DNA of 59,419 bases from Prevotella sp. UBA2754 (GTDB taxonomy: Bacteria; Bacteroidota; Bacteroidia; Bacteroidales; Bacteroidaceae): NCBI GenBank assembly GCA_002353295.1, contig DEJG01000014.1, forward strand, positions 124,058 through 183,476. The letters are read 5' to 3'. The first letter of the stretch is position 1, and each line of letters begins with the position of its first letter. Positions 8,412 to 16,910 of the stretch are shown in pieces. A model generated the notes under the pieces. That model did not search any database. It was not told the origin of the DNA and saw nothing but the letters and a program-made list of their open reading frames with translations. Both the position numbers and the translations under genes were made by a program.

Positions 8412-9425
8412 ATGGGGAACAGGCTGAAGGATAATCTGAACTCGCGTTATTTCGAGGCAGCCAACCAGATGACCTCGAAAAAAGCCAAGCGACGCATCGT
8501 AGCATACGTGGAAAGCTATGATGACATCTACTTTTGGCGCACGGTGCTGAGCCGTTTTGAGAACGACAAGCTATACTTCGAGGTGATGCTGCCTTCGCAC
8601 CAGAAACTGGAACGTGGCAAGAAGTCGGTGCTGATGAATTTCATTGAGGGACGAATCGGCGAAGACATGATAGCCTGTGTAGATGCCGATTACGACTACC
8701 TGATGCAAGGCACTACCCCCCAGTCGCAGAAAGTCATAGGAAGTCCCTATGTTTTCCACACCTATGCCTACGCCATCGAGAATCTGCAGAGCTATGCCCC
8801 CTCGCTACATGATGTCTGTGTAGCAGTAACCCTGAACGACCATCGCATCTTCGATTTTAACGACTATCTCGCCCAGTATAGCGAAGCCATCTTCCCCCTG
8901 TTCATCTGGTCGGTATGGGCTTACCGTTCAGGCAATCACAACAAATTCTCGCTTTCCGACTTTGCCCGAGTCATTGATCCGGGAGGCTTCAACATCTTCG
9001 ACCCACAGCCTTCCATCGACCATCTGCGCCAGAAGGTGAATCGGAAAATCAGACAGTTGCAAGCCGACTTTCCCAATAACAAAGAGACTTATCTCAAACT
9101 GAAAGCCGACATCAAGGAACTGGGTGTGACGCCTCAGACCACCTATCTCTACATACAGGGGCACTCGCTGTTCGACAATGTGATAGTGCCTATATTAAAT
9201 AAGGTGTGCAACCGGCTAAGACTGGAACGGCAGGAGGAAATCAACCGAACGGCACGCCACCATACCCAGCGAAAAAACGAAATGTCCTGCTATGAACACT
9301 CATTGCAAGACATTCGTCAGATGCTGAAGAAAAACAGCGGCTATATGCAGTCAGAACAGTTCCGCAGGACGCAGACCGATATTGAGCATTTCCTTACGAA
9401 AGAACGTACGTCTCCAGGAACTTGA
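8412..9425 (+). CDS. DUF4435 / TOPRIM-like protein (AriB-like)
   Basis: This soluble protein of 337 aa matches the DUF4435 pattern. The TOPRIM-type acidic residues are visible: Glu34 in RIVAYVESYDD and the DxDxD cluster D91/D93/D95 in ACVDADYDYL, with a GKKSVL loop between them. In PARIS, AriB is a DUF4435 TOPRIM nuclease held inactive by the AriA ATPase and released on sensing a phage protein. The same gene order (ATPase first, TOPRIM second, one operon) is seen here. The C-terminal ~100 residues are helical and charged. Nuclease activity is inferred, not shown. The stop is only 6 nt from that of the convergent oxidoreductase gene, with no clear terminator between. Confidence 0.82.
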   Translation: MGNRLKDNLNSRYFEAANQMTSKKAKRRIVAYVESYDDIYFWRTVLSRFENDKLYFEVMLPSHQKLERGKKSVLMNFIEGRIGEDMIACVDADYDYLMQGTTPQSQKVIGSPYVFHTYAYAIENLQSYAPSLHDVCVAVTLNDHRIFDFNDYLAQYSEAIFPLFIWSVWAYRSGNHNKFSLSDFARVIDPGGFNIFDPQPSIDHLRQKVNRKIRQLQADFPNNKETYLKLKADIKELGVTPQTTYLYIQGHSLFDNVIVPILNKVCNRLRLERQEEINRTARHHTQRKNEMSCYEHSLQDIRQMLKKNSGYMQSEQFRRTQTDIEHFLTKERTSPGT

Positions 9426-9431
9426 CAGCAT

Positions 9432-11186
9432 TTAGAGATTAGCAGAATGCCAATAGGGACTTTGATCAAATAACCACTGCAATGTACTAATTTGCAAGTC
9501 AGAACCATCAACCATGGAAGGCAGAATATTTTCTTCAAAGCAACGTCTAACCATATCTAACTGAATGTCGTATCTTGCTTCTATAAATTCTTCTGTATTA
9601 TCTTTTCTAATTTTTTTATTACAAACCCTACAAGACCTTATTCCACCTGTTGAAACATGGTTATTTAAGCTAATCTCCACAGACTGTCCGTCGAAATCCA
9701 CAACAATAGTTCCGTTATCAAAGATTAAAATACCTCCACGTTTTTTACTACTTGAAAACTTTTCCATTTCTAAAGCAAAAGACACGGCACCGCTTTGTGT
9801 TTCTCCTTCACATTTGATATACGACGTATAATGTTGTTGCTTATTTCTTATTGTCCAACGCGGTGTTATATTCTGCCATTCACTTTCATTCGGCACCACC
9901 ATTCTGGCAATAACTGCCAAATGTATGAATGTTTCGAAAACATGTCCTCCATATTTTGTAGATTCGACCCATTCCCGATTATCTGCAGGTTCATGTATCT
10001 CCAATTTGATACTATTAAGCCTTCCTAATTGGTCGAAAAGGGTAAATATGTTCTCTCTTTTTCCTCCGCCAAAATCTAAATAATCCTCATAAAAAGTAAG
10101 GGGGTTATATAGATACGTTAACGGCAAAGCTTTTTCTAAATAGTAATAACTCAAGCAAAAAACTTTTTGCCAAAGACTACTTTGTCTTAATTTAATGAGG
10201 ATTGCATACTCCGACTTATTACAAATAAGAGGTTTCTCAATAGCTATGAATACATTATTTATATACTTATTAAGATAACTAAGATGAACATATGAAGGCG
10301 TTGCTATCCATAACACGTTGGATGCAAAGATTGACTTCAAAGAATCCTCTGATATTTGAAAATAGTTAAATTTAGCATTTCCCACTATCTCATAGTTTCT
10401 TTCGGGTTTTTCAATATCTAAAACAGCCACATGTTTTGATGGACTGACTCGCCCTATGGCAAATTTCAGACGTTCTTGTACTATATGCCCATTACCTAAT
10501 ATAGTCATATTATACCTATAATTCCCCTTTTCTTTGACGTGTTCAATAGGAAGATTTGATAAAAAAATACCAAAAATCAGTGCAGTATATAAAACACTAA
10601 GCAATATAATGAATATGCTATTGTTCTGAGATGGGAAAAAAAGCGTTCCTATTGCAGTCTGAAAACTAATATGAGAGATGATGGATATACAACGAGTTTG
10701 GTTTATGATAAGTATTGGTAACAATACTATATATTCCAAAGTATGCATTATAGCATATTGCTCTTCAAAAAAGCGACGAAAAAAGAAATAATAAATAAGC
10801 CAAAAACAAGACTCCACCATGAAATAGTAAGAGAACCATTTTACTATACACGATTCTTTTGGAAACAGAAAGAGGAATAAGCACCAAATCAAAAAATATA
10901 GCTCTACAAAATATGCCGGTACATTAATTCTTTGGGATGGTTTATCAGTATCTACATTAGTGCTCCATTTGGTTTGTAAGTCACTCCCATGGTATTTCTT
11001 TATCAAACGATAGAAATATTTACCCCATTGCAGAACCGACAATAATCTTGCAACATAAATTACATGAAGAATCACATATGCTATCGGCGAAGCATTACCT
11101 TTCCAACACCAAGAAGTATAATTAGGACGAGTACTTACTTTATCAAAAACTCCAATAATTGCCTGAGCAATAATCCTTATCTTCAT
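9432..11186 (-). CDS. Membrane-anchored Gfo/Idh/MocA-like oxidoreductase, fused architecture
   Basis: This 584 aa protein has two halves. Residues ~1-212 are a membrane domain with about five or six hydrophobic helices (near 35-52, 89-109, 115-137, 146-162, 168-184, 190-211), rich in F, Y, I and L. Residues ~225-584 look like an NAD(P)-dependent sugar oxidoreductase: a Rossmann start at 227-235 (MTILGNGHI), IATPSYVH (294-301), the EKP motif (317-319) typical of Gfo/Idh/MocA enzymes, and a YGGHVFETFIH segment near 412-422 where the substrate-binding His lies. It starts directly after the manA stop (TAAATG), so it is translationally coupled. The gene is visibly more AT-rich than its neighbours, suggesting acquisition. 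Substrate and membrane-domain family are not recognised. Confidence 0.7.
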   Translation of the reverse strand: MKIRIIAQAIIGVFDKVSTRPNYTSWCWKGNASPIAYVILHVIYVARLLSVLQWGKYFYRLIKKYHGSDLQTKWSTNVDTDKPSQRINVPAYFVELYFLIWCLFLFLFPKESCIVKWFSYYFMVESCFWLIYYFFFRRFFEEQYAIMHTLEYIVLLPILIINQTRCISIISHISFQTAIGTLFFPSQNNSIFIILLSVLYTALIFGIFLSNLPIEHVKEKGNYRYNMTILGNGHIVQERLKFAIGRVSPSKHVAVLDIEKPERNYEIVGNAKFNYFQISEDSLKSIFASNVLWIATPSYVHLSYLNKYINNVFIAIEKPLICNKSEYAILIKLRQSSLWQKVFCLSYYYLEKALPLTYLYNPLTFYEDYLDFGGGKRENIFTLFDQLGRLNSIKLEIHEPADNREWVESTKYGGHVFETFIHLAVIARMVVPNESEWQNITPRWTIRNKQQHYTSYIKCEGETQSGAVSFALEMEKFSSSKKRGGILIFDNGTIVVDFDGQSVEISLNNHVSTGGIRSCRVCNKKIRKDNTEEFIEARYDIQLDMVRRCFEENILPSMVDGSDLQISTLQWLFDQSPYWHSANL

Positions 11187-12152
11187 TTACACAAAAGTTT
11201 CCAAGAATTTGACAACACCTTCTATTTTAATTTTCTTAACAACAGCAGGAATAATGACGGTTTCTCCTTCTCTAAATGAAATTATCTGCTGTGTATCTTC
11301 AACTATTATTCTCGATTCTCCTTTTATACCAATCAATATGACAAAAGAATCCAAATCGCTATAGTCTATTTCCATTTCTTCATCAAGATCATAGACTGCA
11401 GTTGTAAAATACGAACAAGAAACCAGTTCAACACCTTCATTCTTCTTTGGAGTATATTCTGTGCGATAATTATCATAAACATGATAATCTATAGATTGAG
11501 CAGCTTCTTGAGTATGAAGTTCGCGTTCATGCCCATATTTATCCTTACGTTTGAAATCATAGATACGAAATGTAACATCGGAGGTTTGCTGTATTTCAGC
11601 AAGAAAGCAACCAGCACCAATACTATGAATACGCCCAGCAGGCAAGAAAAAACAATCCCCTTCTTTTACAGGATAATCCGAAATTGCGTCACAAATAGTA
11701 TCATTTTCGACCATCATCTTATATTCTTCGGGGGTAATCTCTTTTTTCAAACCTACATGTAGAGTTGCATTAGGTGTAGCTCCTATAACATACCACATCT
11801 CTGTCTTTCCTCTTTTTTTTCCTAACTCAATAGCTTTTTCATCTGTTGGATGAACCTGTATAGATAAATCTTTTTGTGCGTCTATAAACTTGATAAGCAA
11901 AGGAAATTCATCACCAAACCGTTGATAGTTGGCTTCTCCTAAGAATTTCCCTTTATATTTTCTGACTAATTGGTTTAGGCTCACACCCTTGTCAACACCA
12001 GAATCAACAACGGTCTCGTTATCTTTAACGCCAGAAACTTCCCAACTCTCTCCAATTTGCTCTACATGGAGATCTAAATGTTTAAATGGCACGATTTTAT
12101 TACCGCCCCATAATACTTCTTTCAATAATGGTTTAAATTTTACTATTTCCAT
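11187..12152 (-). CDS. manA: Mannose-6-phosphate isomerase, class I
   Basis: ManA interconverts mannose-6-phosphate and fructose-6-phosphate in the cytoplasm, feeding GDP-mannose synthesis or mannose use. The 321 aa length fits the short bacterial form. The zinc cupin motif is visible (QVHPTDEKA, then an Asp/Glu-rich helix, and a later GRIHSIGAGCFLAEIQQTSD with the active-site region). It lies 18 nt after trkH with no visible promoter, so it probably belongs to the dxs-trkA-trkH transcript, and its stop abuts the start of the membrane oxidoreductase. It shares the AT-rich composition of that gene. The catalytic pairing with the oxidoreductase suggests a shared hexose-phosphate or nucleotide-sugar context. 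Confidence 0.93.
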   Translation of the reverse strand: MEIVKFKPLLKEVLWGGNKIVPFKHLDLHVEQIGESWEVSGVKDNETVVDSGVDKGVSLNQLVRKYKGKFLGEANYQRFGDEFPLLIKFIDAQKDLSIQVHPTDEKAIELGKKRGKTEMWYVIGATPNATLHVGLKKEITPEEYKMMVENDTICDAISDYPVKEGDCFFLPAGRIHSIGAGCFLAEIQQTSDVTFRIYDFKRKDKYGHERELHTQEAAQSIDYHVYDNYRTEYTPKKNEGVELVSCSYFTTAVYDLDEEMEIDYSDLDSFVILIGIKGESRIIVEDTQQIISFREGETVIIPAVVKKIKIEGVVKFLETFV

Positions 12153-12170
12153 GATTTCATATTATGCTAG

Positions 12171-13631
12171 TCAATTATCTTTCCAGAATCCATGGGTAAA
12201 GAGCACCAGGACACTCATAATTTCCAAACGGCCTACCAACATCAGGAAGGTGCAAACCCACTTGATGAAATCAGGCAACTGGCTCCAAGACATCTCCGGT
12301 CCTATCTGCGTGCCGAGTGTCGGTCCTACATTACTTACACAGCTCAACGCTATCGTAATGGCATTCGTATTGTCAATGCCTGCCACTATCATAATGGTGG
12401 CAGAGAGTAGCACCATCAAGGTAAAGATGGCAAAGAAAGCCAAAAGGGAATTGAGCTTCTGCTGCTCCACAGGCTGACCGTTGATTTTGACAGGCAGCAC
12501 AGCATTGGGATGCAGGAGTTTATGGAACTCATTGCGCAATACTTTCATCACCATCACGCCACGGATACACTTGAAGCCTCCCGTCGTAGAACCCGCGCAA
12601 GCCCCCAGGAACATCAGGCAGCCTAATATAACCCAGGTAATATGCGGCCATAGCGAGGCATCGTCGTTGAAAAGTCCTGTAGTAGTCATAAAGGACACGA
12701 CCTGGAACAATGCACTGCGGAATGCCCGTTCAAAACCATAGCCGTTATGCGACATCAGGAGATACATAATCCATGTCGTGGCACCTACTATCACAAAGAT
12801 ATAGAGTTTAAACTCAGAATTCCTAAACAGATTGCCTATCTTGAAACGGAACACGGCCAGATACAGCATCGTGAAATTGATACCTGCCAGGAACTGAAAA
12901 AGGATGGCAATGTACTCTATGGACGGAGAATGAAAGAAAGCCGCAGAATCGTTATGAGGAGCAAATCCTCCCGTGGCTGTAGTCGTCATGGCATAGTTGA
13001 TACTGTCGAACACATCCATACCAGCCACATAGAAAGAGAGAACGCATCCGATGGTCAGTGCAGAATAAACCGACCATATCCACTTGGCTGTGGTGGACAG
13101 GCGTGGGTGCATCTTAGAACGGATAGGCCCTGTAGCCTCAGCAGCGAACACCTTCACACTGCCACTGCCTACCATCGAAGGAAGAATGGCGATGGTGAAG
13201 AACACGATTCCCAATGCTCCAATCCATTGTGTCTGCGTACGCCAGAACAAGATGGCATGCGGCATCCACTCCACATCATCGATAATCGTAGCTCCTGTAG
13301 TAGTAAACCCAGACATCGTCTCGAAGAAGGCATCAGTCACATTATCTATATACCCCCCAATGAGGAATGGTATCATGCCAAAAAGACTGAATATGGTCCA
13401 TGTCAAGGTTACCAGGAGATAAGCATCCCGACGGCTTAGATTGTTGGTGGCATTCCTGCCAAGGAACTTCAAGATAAAACCACAGCTGAAGGTGAGAAGG
13501 GTTGACATGAGGAACGCCATCATGTCATCTTCCATATAATAGAAAGATATACCTGTACACAAAGTGAGCATTGAACCTAACAACAGGAGCAATGAACCGA
13601 TAATCTTGTATATCAAGGGGAAATTTACCAT
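12171..13631 (-). CDS. trkH: Trk/Ktr-type potassium transporter, membrane subunit
   Basis: This inner-membrane K+ uptake channel (486 aa) has four repeated M1-pore-M2 units. The selectivity-filter-like segments are visible, for example SGFTTTGATI near residue 108-117, ATGGFAPHN, FMTTTGLF and STTGGFKCIR. It works with the TrkA regulatory subunit encoded immediately upstream; the reading frames overlap by 7 bp, so synthesis is coupled. A short hydrophobic N-terminus forms the first helix, so no cleaved signal is expected. Confidence 0.95.
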   Translation of the reverse strand: MVNFPLIYKIIGSLLLLLGSMLTLCTGISFYYMEDDMMAFLMSTLLTFSCGFILKFLGRNATNNLSRRDAYLLVTLTWTIFSLFGMIPFLIGGYIDNVTDAFFETMSGFTTTGATIIDDVEWMPHAILFWRTQTQWIGALGIVFFTIAILPSMVGSGSVKVFAAEATGPIRSKMHPRLSTTAKWIWSVYSALTIGCVLSFYVAGMDVFDSINYAMTTTATGGFAPHNDSAAFFHSPSIEYIAILFQFLAGINFTMLYLAVFRFKIGNLFRNSEFKLYIFVIVGATTWIMYLLMSHNGYGFERAFRSALFQVVSFMTTTGLFNDDASLWPHITWVILGCLMFLGACAGSTTGGFKCIRGVMVMKVLRNEFHKLLHPNAVLPVKINGQPVEQQKLNSLLAFFAIFTLMVLLSATIMIVAGIDNTNAITIALSCVSNVGPTLGTQIGPEMSWSQLPDFIKWVCTFLMLVGRLEIMSVLVLFTHGFWKDN

Positions 13632-14983
13632 AAGGCATTCGACTTGAAATACTTCTCTACTTTCTTCAGGTTCTGTTCATGACAGAACACCATAACGGAG
13701 TCGCCTGCCATGATCTGGGTATTACCATTCACCAGGATACCTTCGTCATTACGAACAAGTCCACCGATGGTCACGCCAAACGGAAGACCGAGATCCTTCA
13801 CGGGTCTCTTGGTGACTTTCGAACCCTCTGCTGCTATGAACTCAGCCACATCGGAGTCAACCATCATCAGCGAACGGACGTTGCTGACATCAGCATCCAG
13901 CATCATCTGATAGATATGACTGGCTGCCACCGTCTTCTTATTGATAATCGTACCAATGTCCAGACTCTCAGCCATCTCTACATAGTCGAGATTCTCGACC
14001 ATCGCAACGGTCTTTCTGACACCCAGACGCTTTGCCGTCAGGCACGCCAGGATATTCGTTTCGGCATTACCCGTCAGAGCTACGAAAGCCTGCGTGTTAT
14101 CTATTCCTTCCTCTTGCAATAATCCGAGGTCACGACCGTCGCCGTGTATAATCATCGTATCGGTGTCACACAACAGTTCGTTCAGTTGTTCGCAACGGCG
14201 TTCGCTCTTCTCGATAATCTTCAGATTCATATAGTCTGGCAATGTCAGTCCTACGCGAACCGCCGTCTTGCCACCTCCCATGATGATGACATTCTTGACA
14301 TCAGCATAGTGCTCTTTACCAGAAATCTTGCGGATATAAGGAATATACTCACTGGTGGTCATGAAGTAAGTGAGGTCGTTCACGTGCAACTGGTCATTAC
14401 CACTGGGGATGAGCGTCTCGCCATCGCGCTTGATAGCCACAATATGATAAGGGTCGTCAGGACCGCAAAGATCTTTCAGCGGTTGGTTAAGTATCTCACA
14501 GGTCTCACGCAGTTTGATACCTAACATCACCAAAGCACCGTCATGCACATCCCAACGCTGTCGCACCCACGACATCTTCAAACCATTAGTAATATCGATA
14601 GCAGCCAGAACCTCCGGGTAGATCAGCGAATTGACGCCCAACTTCTCAAAGAAAGGCTTCAGGTGTGGCGCCAGATATTCGTAATTGTCGATACGGGCAA
14701 CCGTCTTTTTGGCACCCAAGGCATGCGCAATACTGCAGGCATTCATATTCTTACTCTCATCAGGAGTGACCCCAACGAAGAGATCAGCCGATTCCGTCCC
14801 TGCATCTTTCAGCGTCTTGATACTTGTTGGCGAACCCTGAATGGTCATGATGTCATAGCGTCCATCCAGTCCTGCCAACCGTCCGGCATCTGCATCAATG
14901 AGCACACAGTCTTGATGGTCGCGTGAAAGCAGTTTCGACAGATGAGTTCCAACGGCACCTGCACCGGCAATGACTATTTTCAT
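13625..14983 (-). CDS. trkA: Trk system potassium uptake regulatory subunit
   Basis: TrkA is a cytoplasmic peripheral subunit that gates TrkH in response to nucleotides. Two tandem RCK modules are visible: an N-terminal Rossmann fold (KIVIAGAGAVGTHLSKLL, residues 2-19) with its C-terminal TrkA_C domain, and a second Rossmann fold starting near residue 232 (VIIMGGGKTAVRVGL), ending in the second TrkA_C. The length of 452 aa is standard. It overlaps dxs by 4 bp upstream (ATGA) and trkH by 7 bp downstream. Confidence 0.95.
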   Translation of the reverse strand: MKIVIAGAGAVGTHLSKLLSRDHQDCVLIDADAGRLAGLDGRYDIMTIQGSPTSIKTLKDAGTESADLFVGVTPDESKNMNACSIAHALGAKKTVARIDNYEYLAPHLKPFFEKLGVNSLIYPEVLAAIDITNGLKMSWVRQRWDVHDGALVMLGIKLRETCEILNQPLKDLCGPDDPYHIVAIKRDGETLIPSGNDQLHVNDLTYFMTTSEYIPYIRKISGKEHYADVKNVIIMGGGKTAVRVGLTLPDYMNLKIIEKSERRCEQLNELLCDTDTMIIHGDGRDLGLLQEEGIDNTQAFVALTGNAETNILACLTAKRLGVRKTVAMVENLDYVEMAESLDIGTIINKKTVAASHIYQMMLDADVSNVRSLMMVDSDVAEFIAAEGSKVTKRPVKDLGLPFGVTIGGLVRNDEGILVNGNTQIMAGDSVMVFCHEQNLKKVEKYFKSNALW

Positions 14984-16842
14984 GATTCTATGGCTTTTCT
15001 AATGCTTTCAGCATCTAATCCTACGATATGTTGCAGTTCCTCTACCGTGCCATGCTCCACAAACTGATTGTCGGGCATACCCAGTCGAGTTACACGACGA
15101 GCGTATCCATGATCGCTCAGCCATTCCAAGACAGCCGAACCCAGTCCACCGGTCTTGACACCATTCTCAACGGTGATGATGTGCTGGTATTTCTGAGCCA
15201 CCTCTTCCAATATGGCTTCGTCAATAGGTTTCAGGAATCGCATATCATAGTGTGCCGCCTTCGTTCCCTTGATGGCTTCAGTAACATTATTGCCTATCGG
15301 TCCGATGGACAATACTGCCACATCCTCACCATCCTGCATCTTACGACCCGTACCCACTTTGATTTCCTCTAATGGGCAACGCCAGTCCAACAAGACACCA
15401 CCGCCTCGCGGATAGCGAATGACGAAAGGTCCCTTGTCAGGCAACTGCGCCGTGTACATCAGTCGGCGCAACTCATGCTCGTCCATCGGCGATGCAATAG
15501 TAAGATTAGGAATAGGACGCAAGGCTGCCAAATCGAAGGCACCATGATGAGTCGGTCCGTCTTCTCCTACGATACCCGCACGGTCGAAACAGAAAACGAC
15601 ATGCAAGTTCAGCAGTGCGACATCATGGATGATATTGTCAAATGCTCTTTGCGAAAAAGCGCTGTAGATATTACAGAAGGGAATCAGTCCGTCTTTAGCC
15701 ATACCGCCAGAGAACGTAACGGCATGCCCCTCGGCAATACCCACGTCGAAAGTACGGTCGGGCATTTCCTTCATCATGATATTCATCGAACAGCCTGAAG
15801 GCATAGCAGGTGTAACTCCCACAATCTTCGGATTCTGCTGAGCCAGTTCCAGAAGGGTATGTCCAAACACATCCTGATATTTCTGAGGTTTATTGGGATC
15901 CTTGTCAACCAGGCGTTCACCCGTCTCTGGGTCGAACTTACCTGGTGCATGCCATGTAGTCACATCTTTCTCGGCAGGTTCGTATCCATGTCCCTTCTGC
16001 GTATGAAGATGCAGGAGCTTGGGACCTTTCATCTTCTTCAACTGACGGAGGATACGCACCAGTTCTTTCACATTATGTCCGTCGAAGGGACCGAAATAGC
16101 GAATATCCATACCGTCGAAGATATTCTGCTGATGGGAGATAGCACTCTTGAAGGCATTCGACAGTCGTTGGATGCCTTTGCGCCTATCCTCTTCAAGAAG
16201 TCCCATTGAATGCGCCCAACTCGAGACCTTGAATTTCAGAGCATTGTAAGTCTCATTGGTATTCAACTTCAACAGATACTCTTTCATGCCTCCCACCGAA
16301 CGGTCAATCGACATATTATTGTCGTTGAGCACGATGAGCATGTCATTAGGCGATGATGACACGTTATTGAGTCCTTCGAAAGCCAGTCCGCCACTCAGCG
16401 CACCGTCACCGATGACAGCCACGATGTTACGCTGGCATTTCTCTGTCTTCTTGGCAGCAACAGCCATACCCAATGCAGCGGAAATAGAGTTGCTTGCATG
16501 TCCACAGGCAAATGTATCGTACTCACTTTCGTAGGGAGATGGGAAAGGACGGATGCCTCCCAACTTACGATTCGTACAGAACTGCTCCCTGCGCCCTGTC
16601 AGGATTTTATGCCCATAGGCCTGATGCCCCACATCCCATACGATGCGATCTTCGGGGGTATCAAAAACATAGTGAAGAGCCACCGTCAGTTCCACCACAC
16701 CAAGGCTGGAAGCCAGATGTCCCGGATTGACCGATAATTCCTTCACGATATCCTCGCGAAGTTCCTGACAAAGTTCTGGTAGTTGGTCCACCGACAGCTT
16801 GCGCAAATCGTCGGGGTATTTGATTTTATTAAGTAATTCCAC
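14980..16842 (-). CDS. dxs: 1-deoxy-D-xylulose-5-phosphate synthase
   Basis: Dxs condenses pyruvate and glyceraldehyde-3-phosphate, the first step of the MEP isoprenoid pathway, using thiamine diphosphate. The 620 aa show the TPP-binding GDGALSGGLAFEGLNN motif (~144-159), the GHxxYxHKILTGR segment near 73-84, the central transketolase domain with DRAGIVGEDGPTHHG, and a C-terminal domain. It heads the operon dxs-trkA-trkH-manA-oxidoreductase. A promoter element (TATCTTTG on the minus strand) lies at 16863-16870, 20 nt before the start. The functional link to K+ uptake is not obvious; it is a co-transcription pattern only. Confidence 0.97.
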   Translation of the reverse strand: MELLNKIKYPDDLRKLSVDQLPELCQELREDIVKELSVNPGHLASSLGVVELTVALHYVFDTPEDRIVWDVGHQAYGHKILTGRREQFCTNRKLGGIRPFPSPYESEYDTFACGHASNSISAALGMAVAAKKTEKCQRNIVAVIGDGALSGGLAFEGLNNVSSSPNDMLIVLNDNNMSIDRSVGGMKEYLLKLNTNETYNALKFKVSSWAHSMGLLEEDRRKGIQRLSNAFKSAISHQQNIFDGMDIRYFGPFDGHNVKELVRILRQLKKMKGPKLLHLHTQKGHGYEPAEKDVTTWHAPGKFDPETGERLVDKDPNKPQKYQDVFGHTLLELAQQNPKIVGVTPAMPSGCSMNIMMKEMPDRTFDVGIAEGHAVTFSGGMAKDGLIPFCNIYSAFSQRAFDNIIHDVALLNLHVVFCFDRAGIVGEDGPTHHGAFDLAALRPIPNLTIASPMDEHELRRLMYTAQLPDKGPFVIRYPRGGGVLLDWRCPLEEIKVGTGRKMQDGEDVAVLSIGPIGNNVTEAIKGTKAAHYDMRFLKPIDEAILEEVAQKYQHIITVENGVKTGGLGSAVLEWLSDHGYARRVTRLGMPDNQFVEHGTVEELQHIVGLDAESIRKAIES

Positions 16843-16862
16843 CTTATTAATTAATTTGGGTA

Positions 16863-16870
16863 CAAAGATA
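16863..16870 (-). promoter_or_regulatory. Predicted -7 element of the dxs operon
   Basis: The minus strand reads TATCTTTG, matching TAnnTTTG, with the dxs ATG 20 nt downstream. Confidence 0.55.
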
Positions 16871-16910
16871 CACTAAACCGAGAAGATAACAAAGAAAAAA
16901 TCCCGAATTT

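Noticed and set aside
9432..11186. Oxidoreductase half considered to be glucose-6-phosphate dehydrogenase
   Set aside because: The EKP motif is shared, but the typical G6PDH substrate motif is not visible and the protein has a long membrane domain.
13679..14122. Long antisense frames opposite trkA, trkH, dxs and sprA
   Set aside because: The sense-strand genes have full domain matches; the antisense frames have none.
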